Source: Spirochaetia bacterium
Lineage (GTDB): Bacteria > Spirochaetota > Spirochaetia > CADAEX01
DNA length: 59,221 bases
Assembly: GCA_024402405.1 (NCBI GenBank)
Contig: JAKSTW010000007.1
Location: 1 to 59,221, forward strand
Direction of reading: 5' to 3'
The first letter of the stretch is position 1. Every line of letters begins with the position of its first letter. The notes beneath the pieces were generated by a model, which was not told the DNA's origin, searched no databases, and was given only the letters and a program-made list of their open reading frames with translations. A program made the position numbers and the translations under genes. Shown piece after piece: positions 25,397 through 32,657 of this stretch.

Positions 25397-26614
25397 ATGA
25401 GACAAGTCAGGCAAGCTTTGCGGCTCAACAATGTAGAATATGCTATAAGGGGACCTTTGCTGGAGGCGGCGCAGAAACTTGAGAAAGAGGGGCGCAAGAT
25501 TTTCAAGCTCAACATCGGAAATACCGGTGCGTTCAACTTTGACATAGACCATAGGATCATGGACAGGGTCATAGAGAACATGAAAAAGGCAGGAGCTTAT
25601 TCCGATTCCAACGGAATACTGGAATCACGGCTTGCCATCAAGAAGTATCACGAGGGAAATGGTTTTCCTGAGATAAGTCTTGATGATATTTTCATCGGAA
25701 ACGGTGTCAGCGAGCTTATCACTGTCACCACTCAGGCTCTCATAAACCCGGGGGATGAGGTTCTTATTCCGTCTCCTGATTATCCTCTGTGGACTGCTGC
25801 TGTCAACCTGCAGGAAGGAAGACCTGTACATTACAAATGTGATGAGGATTCGGGCTGGGTTCCGGATCTGAAAGACATAGAGAACAAGATAACATACAAG
25901 ACCAAGGGAATTGTATTGATCAACCCTAACAACCCGACAGGAAGTGTCTATCCGAAGGAGATCATCGAGGGTATCGTTGATATTGCCTTGACTCACGGGC
26001 TGGTCATCTTCTCAGATGAGATCTATGACCGTATCATTTATGACGGGGACAAGGTATATTCACCTGCCACAATGACCAAGGATATTCTGGTAGTCACATT
26101 CAACGGTCTGTCCAAGGCTCACAGATCCTGCGGACTCCGTGCCGGCTGGATGGTGCTCAGCGGAAATCACCGCATTGCGGAGGATTACAAGATCGGTCTG
26201 AAGACACTGACCAGCATGAGACTCTGTTCCAATGTGCCTGCACAGCTGGCCATCAAGCCTGCCCTGGAGGATGACGACTCAATTTTCATGCTGACAGCAG
26301 AGGGTGGAAGGCTCAGACAGCAGAGGGATATCTGCCACAAGCTGCTGAACTCGATTCCAGGTGTCTCCTGTAAGAAGGCAAAAGGATCACTGTATGTTTT
26401 CCCTAAATTTGATGTGGAGCGCTTCGATATAAAGAATGATGAGAAATTTGTCATGGATTTCCTGGAGAAGGAGAATGTCCTTCTGGTTCCTGGCTCAGGC
26501 TTCAACTGGAAGTATCCTGACCATGCCAGAATCGTATTCCTCCCTAGCGTTGAGGATCTGACAGAGTCTCTCACCAGACTGAAACATTTCCTTGAGGATT
26601 ACAGACAGGACTGA
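25397..26614 (+). CDS. alaA: PLP-dependent aminotransferase, alanine aminotransferase-like
   Basis: The 405-residue fold-type I class I/II aminotransferase has the family markers NPNNPTG, FSDEIYDRI and the PLP lysine in NGLSKAHRSCGLRAGW. The RGPLLEAAQKLEKEG N-terminus and overall length match the AlaA/AspC-like group that makes alanine from pyruvate and glutamate. GGAGG lies 8 nt before the ATG. The TraB-like gene follows 10 bp after the stop, so they form an operon. The exact amino acid pair needs enzymology; the symbol is tentative. Confidence 0.88.
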   Translation: MRQVRQALRLNNVEYAIRGPLLEAAQKLEKEGRKIFKLNIGNTGAFNFDIDHRIMDRVIENMKKAGAYSDSNGILESRLAIKKYHEGNGFPEISLDDIFIGNGVSELITVTTQALINPGDEVLIPSPDYPLWTAAVNLQEGRPVHYKCDEDSGWVPDLKDIENKITYKTKGIVLINPNNPTGSVYPKEIIEGIVDIALTHGLVIFSDEIYDRIIYDGDKVYSPATMTKDILVVTFNGLSKAHRSCGLRAGWMVLSGNHRIAEDYKIGLKTLTSMRLCSNVPAQLAIKPALEDDDSIFMLTAEGGRLRQQRDICHKLLNSIPGVSCKKAKGSLYVFPKFDVERFDIKNDEKFVMDFLEKENVLLVPGSGFNWKYPDHARIVFLPSVEDLTESLTRLKHFLEDYRQD

Positions 26615-26624
26615 GGTTTAGGAT

Positions 26625-27815
26625 TTGGAAATTTTAGAGAGATCTGATACATTGACACGCGTACTGGTGGATGGCCGCCAGATAATTCTGGTGGGAACTG
26701 CCCATGTCTCTAAAGAGAGTGTTGAAGAAGTATGCAGCAGGATAGAGAGTGAGCAGCCGAAGCGGGTGTGCGTGGAACTGGATGAGAGAAGGTTCCGTTC
26801 CCTGAAAGAAGGTGCAAAGTGGGAGAATCTGAATATCTTTAAAGTTCTGAAGACCGGTCAGGGATTTTTTCTTCTGGCCAACCTGGCAATGTCTGCATTC
26901 CAGAAAAGGATCGGCGCCAGCCTGGATACCAAGCCTGGCATGGAGATGGCTGGTGCCATTGAAAAGGCTGAAAGTGCCGGTATTCCTGTCTCGCTGGTAG
27001 ACCGTGACATACAGGTGACCTTAAAGCGTGCCTGGAAGCTTTCCAGCGGCGGCGAGAAGATAAAGATGATGAACACTCTGGTAGGAAGTATTTTTTCTAC
27101 TGAAGAGGTTTCTGCCGAAGAGATCGAGGAGCTGAAGAAGAAAGGGGCCATGGAAGACCTGATGCAGGAAATGGCTGAGAATCTTCCTTCTGCCAAGACT
27201 GCTATCATAGATGAGCGTGACCGGTATCTGGCCACAAAGATTTATGAATGTACAGAGGAAAAAGTGCTGGCTGTGCTTGGTGCCGGTCATGTTCCCGGAA
27301 TACTCCGCTATTTTGAGGCATTTGAAAGGGCAGGTAAGACAGAAAGTCTTGATTCCATCAGCGTGGTGCCTCCGAAGAGCACTGCCGGAAAAGTGCTTCC
27401 ATGGCTGGTTCCTGCACTGTTTGCAGCGATCGTCATAACAGGATTTTTCCGTGCCGGGTGGGACAGAAGTGTATCAATGCTTGTCAGCTGGATTCTGGTG
27501 AACGGTTCTCTGGCTGCCCTCGGTGCTCTCATCGCCATGGCTCATCCGCTGACTATACTGGTCTCATTTGTTGCTGCTCCTATAACATCATTGAATCCTA
27601 CCATAGGCGTAGGCATGTTCTCAGGCATCGTTGAGGCTGCCATGCGAAAACCGCGTGTTAAAGACTGTGAGAACCTTGCTGATGATATAATGTCAGTAAA
27701 GGGATTCTTCAGGAACAGGATCACCCACATACTGCTGGTATTTTTCTTCGCCAGCCTTGGAAGTGTCATAGGAACGATTATTGTATTTCCTTATCTTCTG
27801 GCTCTGCTGAAGTAG
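26625..27815 (+). CDS. TraB/PrgY-family membrane protein
   Basis: The 396-residue protein has an N-terminal TraB domain (ILVGTAHVSKES, VCVELDERRF, the DRDIQVTLKRAW segment and VLGAGHVPGI) and a C-terminal region with about four membrane helices (residues 245-395). In Enterococcus PrgY blocks the cells' own pheromone, and related Tiki proteins are proteases; in most bacteria the role is unknown. The histidine and glutamate in GTAH and ELDE are the family's proposed metal ligands. The start is TTG at 26625, 8 nt after GAGG, because no in-frame ATG precedes the domain. The last 38 bp overlap convergent radA. Confidence 0.9.
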   Translation: MEILERSDTLTRVLVDGRQIILVGTAHVSKESVEEVCSRIESEQPKRVCVELDERRFRSLKEGAKWENLNIFKVLKTGQGFFLLANLAMSAFQKRIGASLDTKPGMEMAGAIEKAESAGIPVSLVDRDIQVTLKRAWKLSSGGEKIKMMNTLVGSIFSTEEVSAEEIEELKKKGAMEDLMQEMAENLPSAKTAIIDERDRYLATKIYECTEEKVLAVLGAGHVPGILRYFEAFERAGKTESLDSISVVPPKSTAGKVLPWLVPALFAAIVITGFFRAGWDRSVSMLVSWILVNGSLAALGALIAMAHPLTILVSFVAAPITSLNPTIGVGMFSGIVEAAMRKPRVKDCENLADDIMSVKGFFRNRITHILLVFFFASLGSVIGTIIVFPYLLALLK

Positions 27816-29163
27816 CCTTACCGAAAACTGCCTTTATTCCGTCATTTATAACTTTTATTCTTTCAAATTTTATGCATGTGTCTTTTGGCACAGGTGCAGG
27901 GGACACAAGTCTCTTGAAGCCGAAATCAGCCGCAGTTCTGGCTCTTCCTTCTATGTTGCGGACATTGAGGACCTCTCCGGTAAGACTCAGCTCTCCGGCA
28001 GAAAGCACAGATCCGGAGACTGGGATCCCTGTTCTGGCCGAATAGAGTGTCATGGCTATTGGCAGTTCTATTCCCACATCTTTGATTCTGATACCACCTG
28101 ATACATTCACATATATATCCTGGTCTGAGAATTTTATCCTGCATCGTTTTTCCAGAATTGCTGAGATACGGGATATGACGGAGCTGTCTATCTTATCTGA
28201 GAAGATACGTGATACTCCTGCCTTAGCCGGAACAGTCAGTGCCTGCAGTTCCACCAGAAAGACTCTGGTTCCCTCATAGACTGCCGCAGTTGATATTCCC
28301 GGCGGGATCTCTCCGTCCCGCTTTGTCAGGAATATGGTCTCCGGGTTCTTTATCTGTTCCAATCCTTTTTCCATCATCCTGAATATTGCCACCTCGTCGA
28401 TGGAACCATATCTGTTCTTGGAAGCTCTGACTATGCGCAGGTCTGTTCCTGAATTCTCGAAGTACAGCACTGTGTCCACCATGTGCTCTATGGTTTTCGG
28501 TCCTGAGATATTGCCATCCTTGGTCACATGGGCGATCATTATCACCACTGCATCTTTCAGCTTGGCCCAGTCAGTCAGTGTGGTGCAGGTGTATTTCAGC
28601 TGGTTCACGGTGCCTGCGGTGTTTCCCATTTCTCTGGATATGGCGGTCTGTATGGAATCCAGTATGACAAAGCTGTATTTTCCGCTGTTGAGCACCCGCA
28701 TGATGGCATCCAGGTCTGTCTCGCACAGTATGTCCATCTCCTTGCCTGAAAGTCCCATTCTGTCAGCCCTCTGTTTGATCTGCGGCGCTGATTCCTCACC
28801 TGAGATATACAGGACTTTCATCTGTCTGGATACGCTCTCTGCCAGCTGCAGCATCAGTGTGGACTTGCCGATTCCCGGTTCACCGCCGATCATGATGGCA
28901 GAACCTTTCATTATTCCGCCTCCCAGTACCCGGTCGATCTCCTGGATGCCTGAGAAGATCCTTACCTGTTCTCCGGTTGCGCAGGATGCCAGAGGAACTG
29001 GAGCAGCCGCAGCAGTTCCCTGATCTGACAGTCTGACTGGCTGTTTCTTGCTGACCTTGGTCTCTGAGAAGCTGTTCCATGTTCCGCAGGAAGGACATCT
29101 TCCTGTCCATTTATATTCTTTATGTCCGCAGTTGTCGCAGATATATACTGTCTTGTCTTCCAT
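27778..29163 (-). CDS. radA: DNA repair protein RadA/Sms
   Basis: RadA helps process recombination intermediates as a DnaB-like branch-migration helicase. The order of parts is canonical: an N-terminal C4 zinc finger (CDNCG and CPSCG), a RecA-like ATPase with Walker A GGEPGIGKST, the RadA-specific motif, and a C-terminal Lon-like domain with VSGGIRIKD and GELSLTGEV. The RadA motif reads KNRYG here instead of KNRFG, a mild aromatic change. The ATG at 29163 is favoured because the zinc finger begins at once and a -10 box ends 6 nt upstream; no Shine-Dalgarno sequence. It is divergent from rmuC and overlaps the traB-like gene by 38 bp at its 3' end. Confidence 0.96.
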   Translation of the reverse strand: MEDKTVYICDNCGHKEYKWTGRCPSCGTWNSFSETKVSKKQPVRLSDQGTAAAAPVPLASCATGEQVRIFSGIQEIDRVLGGGIMKGSAIMIGGEPGIGKSTLMLQLAESVSRQMKVLYISGEESAPQIKQRADRMGLSGKEMDILCETDLDAIMRVLNSGKYSFVILDSIQTAISREMGNTAGTVNQLKYTCTTLTDWAKLKDAVVIMIAHVTKDGNISGPKTIEHMVDTVLYFENSGTDLRIVRASKNRYGSIDEVAIFRMMEKGLEQIKNPETIFLTKRDGEIPPGISTAAVYEGTRVFLVELQALTVPAKAGVSRIFSDKIDSSVISRISAILEKRCRIKFSDQDIYVNVSGGIRIKDVGIELPIAMTLYSARTGIPVSGSVLSAGELSLTGEVLNVRNIEGRARTAADFGFKRLVSPAPVPKDTCIKFERIKVINDGIKAVFGKATSAEPEDKEIQ

Positions 29164-29169
29164 GAATTC

Positions 29170-29198
29170 ATAATAACCTGAAAATACGAATATTTCCA
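29170..29198 (-). promoter_or_regulatory. radA promoter (leaderless type)
   Basis: TATTAT (29170-29175) lies 6 nt before the radA ATG; TGGAAA (29193-29198) is 17 bp further upstream on the minus strand, a 4/6 match to a -35 box. Confidence 0.55.
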
Positions 29199-29206
29199 CT
29201 GATAAG

Positions 29207-29235
29207 TTGTTAGAATCACTCCATAGTTGTATACT
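29207..29235 (+). promoter_or_regulatory. rmuC promoter (leaderless type)
   Basis: TTGTTA (29207-29212) and TATACT (29230-29235) are 17 bp apart; 6 nt later comes the ATG at 29242. No ribosome site is present. Confidence 0.72.
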
Positions 29236-29241
29236 TTGTGT

Positions 29242-30237
29242 ATGTCAGGAATGTTTTATCTGCTTATTATAAATTGTGTTATCCTGCTGTTCTGTCTGGT
29301 TATTCTCATTGCTGTTTTTACAGGACACAGGGACAGAAGCGGCGAGGTCATCCGGTATATGTCCGACGAGTTCAGAACATCCAGAAGCGAGCTTTCTTCA
29401 TCCATCCGGGATATGCAGGCCGGAAATGAGCGGAGTCTGAGCCACAGCTTTGACACTGTGACACGGCAGCTTATGGCTGTGCAGAAAGGGCTGGGGGAGA
29501 TGCAGACTCTGGCCTCTGATGTGGGCAGTCTGAAGAAAGTTCTGTCCAATGTGAAGACCCGTGGTATCCTGGGTGAGTATCAGCTGGCCAATATTCTGGA
29601 GGAGGTGCTCTCTCCGGAGCAGTATGAGGTGAATGTTCGGACTAAGAGAATGTCTGATGACCCTGTGGAGTTTGCAGTCAGACTTCCTGGTGCGGGTGAT
29701 GAGCCTGTGCTGCTTCCTATTGATGCCAAGTTTCCCACAGAGGATTACCAGCGGCTGAATGATGCCTATGAGCAGGGAGACAGGGCAGCGGTGGAACGAC
29801 AGCGCAGGAATCTGGAACGGGCTCTGCTTCTGAATGCCAGAAAGATCCGGGACAAATATGTGGAACCGCCATTTACTACAGACTTTGCTGTTATGTTCCT
29901 TCCGTTTGAGGGGCTGTATGCTGAGGCGCTCCGGTGTCCTGGACTTTTTGAGCGGATCCAGCGTGAGTACAATATCACCATGACCGGACCTTCCACACTC
30001 ACTGCTTTCCTGAACAGTCTGCAGATAGGATTCCGTACTCTGGCCATAGGACGGCAGACTTCAAGAATACGGGAGCTTATGGCTGCGGTAAAGACTGAGT
30101 TCATCAGGTTTGGTGCCAGCATAGAGGCTGTGCAGAAGAATCTTCAGAATGCCAGCAGCAATCTGGAGAAGGTTTCAGACAGTGCAAAGCGCATGGAGAA
30201 AAAGCTGGATGATACTGCACTGGAAATTGAGGAATAA
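29242..30237 (+). CDS. rmuC: RmuC-family DNA recombination protein
   Basis: RmuC proteins limit rearrangements at inverted repeats and contain a PD-(D/E)XK-like nuclease core. The 331-residue chain has an N-terminal membrane helix (about 5-27), a coiled-coil region (about 35-105), then the conserved core: KTRGILGEYQLANILEEVL, PIDAKFPTEDYQRL and MFLPFEGLYAEAL. The C-terminus returns to coiled coil. TTG at 29227 is an alternative start, but it lies upstream of the -10 box and would not be transcribed. It shares a 78-bp intergenic region with divergent radA, another recombination gene. Confidence 0.94.
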   Translation: MSGMFYLLIINCVILLFCLVILIAVFTGHRDRSGEVIRYMSDEFRTSRSELSSSIRDMQAGNERSLSHSFDTVTRQLMAVQKGLGEMQTLASDVGSLKKVLSNVKTRGILGEYQLANILEEVLSPEQYEVNVRTKRMSDDPVEFAVRLPGAGDEPVLLPIDAKFPTEDYQRLNDAYEQGDRAAVERQRRNLERALLLNARKIRDKYVEPPFTTDFAVMFLPFEGLYAEALRCPGLFERIQREYNITMTGPSTLTAFLNSLQIGFRTLAIGRQTSRIRELMAAVKTEFIRFGASIEAVQKNLQNASSNLEKVSDSAKRMEKKLDDTALEIEE

Positions 30238-30249
30238 AACAGATATAAT
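30221..30249 (+). promoter_or_regulatory. promoter of the HAD phosphatase gene (leaderless type)
   Basis: A perfect TATAAT (30244-30249) ends 6 nt before the ATG at 30256. TGGAAA (30221-30226), inside the end of rmuC, is 17 bp upstream. Confidence 0.6.
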
Positions 30250-30255
30250 CACAGT

Positions 30256-30912
30256 ATGAGTTTCAAGGGAATAATTTTTGATCTGGACGGAACATTGGTG
30301 AATACCCTTTATGATATCGGGTTTCATATCAATAATATTCTGGCCAGGTATTCGTATCCGGCCTTTCCAATGGATAAGGTCAATACTATTGTTGGATGGG
30401 GTCTGAAAGAGGCATTGCGGAAAGTCATTCCGCCTGAGGATTCGGCAGACGAGACATATCTGTGCAGATTGACTGCTGAGCTTATTGGTGAGTACAACAG
30501 GGAGCCGGTGCTGAAGTCTGTGCTTTATCCTGGAATTCATGAACTGCTGGATGAGCTGGCGACCAGGGGCATATTGCTGTCTGTCTTCTCCAACAAATCC
30601 CAGCCTGTGACTCTTCAGGTGGTGGACAGACTGATGGGACTGAAGAGGTTCAGCACTGTGCTTGGCTCTGATGCTGGATTTCCCCGGAAGCCTGACCCTG
30701 CCGGTGCGCTGGAGGTGATCCGCCGGATGGGGCTGGAGAAAGAGGATATTTTATATATAGGCGACACAATTCTGGATCATCAGGTGGCTGTGGGAGCCGG
30801 AATTGCAGATATCACAGTGACGTGGGGGTTCCGTTCCAGAGAGCAGCTTTCGGAGCAGGGGGCCAGCAATTTTGTTGATGTTCCTGCAGAAATCCTCCGA
30901 TATTTTAATTAA
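30256..30912 (+). CDS. HAD hydrolase, phosphoglycolate phosphatase-like
   Basis: The 218-residue protein shows all HAD motifs: IIFDLDGTLVNT (nucleophile Asp), SVFSNKSQ, the lysine in FPRKPDPAGAL and YIGDTILDHQVA. The helical cap between residues 15 and 85 places it in subfamily IA beside phosphoglycolate phosphatase (Gph) and PpaX-like pyrophosphatases. The true substrate is undetermined. No Shine-Dalgarno sequence precedes the ATG. It lies 18 bp after rmuC and 26 bp before pgcA. Confidence 0.87.
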   Translation: MSFKGIIFDLDGTLVNTLYDIGFHINNILARYSYPAFPMDKVNTIVGWGLKEALRKVIPPEDSADETYLCRLTAELIGEYNREPVLKSVLYPGIHELLDELATRGILLSVFSNKSQPVTLQVVDRLMGLKRFSTVLGSDAGFPRKPDPAGALEVIRRMGLEKEDILYIGDTILDHQVAVGAGIADITVTWGFRSREQLSEQGASNFVDVPAEILRYFN

Positions 30913-30938
30913 TATGTTTTATAAAAGGAGCATTGTTT

Positions 30939-32657
30939 ATGGAAACTAAAGAGATCATCGCTGCGGCAGAAGAATATATAAGACTTGAACAGGATCAGAC
31001 TTTCACAGATCAGGTGAAAGAACTTCTGGAAAAGAAAGATTATGCGGAGCTTGAGGAGCGCTTCTATAAGACTCTGGATTTCGGAACTGGCGGGATCCGC
31101 GGAATCATCGGCGGAGGATACAACCGCATGAATCCGTACAATATAAAGAAAGTTTCTCAGGGACTGGCAAATTATATCAACAAGGCTGCATCGGGTAAGA
31201 AACCATCAATTGTCATTGCACATGATTCACGCCGCTGTTCCAGACTTTTTGCTGAGACTGCTGCATCTGTATTCTGCGGAAATGGCATAAAGACATATCT
31301 TTTCACATCATTACGTCCTACACCTGAGCTTTCCTATGCAGTGCGCCAGTTGGGCTGCATTTCCGGTGTGGTCGTCACTGCCAGCCATAACCCAGCTGAG
31401 TACAACGGTTACAAAGTCTACTGGGATGACGGCGGTCAGGTGGTGGCTCCTCATGACAGGCTGATCATCAGTGATGTGAACTCGGTTAAGGAAGTCCATG
31501 CCGTTCCACTGGATAAGGCTGCCGAGCAGGGACTTTTCCAGCTGATAGACAAAGAGATAGATGATAAATATATAGATATGGTCACTCACTGCTCACTGCG
31601 TCCGGAACTTCTGCAGAAAGAGGGAAAGAACCTGCGGATCGTATATACTCCGCTTCATGGTGCAGGCCGTGTTCTGGTGGAGAGATCACTGAGCAAGCTT
31701 GGGATTTCTGTGATCACAGTGCCTGAGCAGGCTGAGCCGGACGGTGAGTTCCCTACAGTCAAGTTCCCTAATCCAGAGGAAGCTTCGGCTCTGGATCTTT
31801 CACTTAAACTTGGAAAAAAAGAAAAGGCTGCACTGGTCATGGGAACAGACCCTGACTCAGACCGTCTGGGAATAGCTGTTCCAGAGGGTGACGAATTCAG
31901 GCTTATCACCGGAAACCAGCTGGGATCCATGCTAGTTTATTATATCCTCTCCACATTGAAGGAGCAAGGAAAGCTGACACCTGAGACTGCCATCATCAAG
32001 ACGATCGTGACCACAGAGCTCCAGCGAAAGATTGCTGACAGCTTCGGGGTGAAGACATATGATGTGCTGACAGGATGCAAGAATATTGCATCTCTTATCC
32101 GGGCATTTGAGACCACCGGTGAGAAGTGTGTGTATGGCGGTGAGGAGAGTTACGGCTTTATGGTGAGCACCGAAGTCAGAGATAAAGACGGTGTGTCTGC
32201 GGCTGTGATGACCTCCGAGATGGCTCTTTATAATTTTACCCGTGGTATGAACCTTCTGGATTATCTCAATGAGATATATATGAAGTACGGATATTTTAAG
32301 GAAGCGCCTTTCTCAAAGACATTCAAGGGACAGAGCGGAAGTGACAAGATCAAAAAACTTATGGAGAACCTACGGTCTGCCATGCCGGACACTATTGGCG
32401 GAGTGAAGGTCATTTCCTCTCTGGATTATAAGGATGGCATGGAACTGAACGGTGTGCATCTGGATCCATCCAATGTGCTGCAGTTCCGTCTGGCTGATGA
32501 CAGTCTGGTTACTGCCCGTCCTTCAGGAACAGAGCCTAAGATAAAATTCTATATCTCATGCCATGGTGAACCTGGTGAGGATCTGGCAGAGTCCATGAAG
32601 AAAGTGGCTGCGAAATGTGATGCTATCAGAGCTGATCTGGAGAAATACTGCCTCTGA
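30939..32657 (+). CDS. pgcA: phosphoglucomutase/phosphomannomutase family protein
   Basis: The enzyme interconverts sugar 1- and 6-phosphates, linking glycolysis to glycan precursors. The 572-residue chain carries the phosphoserine loop VVTASHNPAEYNGYKVYW, the metal-binding DPDSDRLG, sugar-binding GGEESYGF and the phosphate-contact RPSGTEPKIKFY. Length and the FGTGGIRGIIGGG N-terminus match PgcA-like enzymes. The ATG at 30939 has AAGGAG 8 nt upstream. It probably belongs with the HAD phosphatase gene. The final 32 bp overlap the convergent lipoprotein gene. Confidence 0.94.
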   Translation: METKEIIAAAEEYIRLEQDQTFTDQVKELLEKKDYAELEERFYKTLDFGTGGIRGIIGGGYNRMNPYNIKKVSQGLANYINKAASGKKPSIVIAHDSRRCSRLFAETAASVFCGNGIKTYLFTSLRPTPELSYAVRQLGCISGVVVTASHNPAEYNGYKVYWDDGGQVVAPHDRLIISDVNSVKEVHAVPLDKAAEQGLFQLIDKEIDDKYIDMVTHCSLRPELLQKEGKNLRIVYTPLHGAGRVLVERSLSKLGISVITVPEQAEPDGEFPTVKFPNPEEASALDLSLKLGKKEKAALVMGTDPDSDRLGIAVPEGDEFRLITGNQLGSMLVYYILSTLKEQGKLTPETAIIKTIVTTELQRKIADSFGVKTYDVLTGCKNIASLIRAFETTGEKCVYGGEESYGFMVSTEVRDKDGVSAAVMTSEMALYNFTRGMNLLDYLNEIYMKYGYFKEAPFSKTFKGQSGSDKIKKLMENLRSAMPDTIGGVKVISSLDYKDGMELNGVHLDPSNVLQFRLADDSLVTARPSGTEPKIKFYISCHGEPGEDLAESMKKVAAKCDAIRADLEKYCL

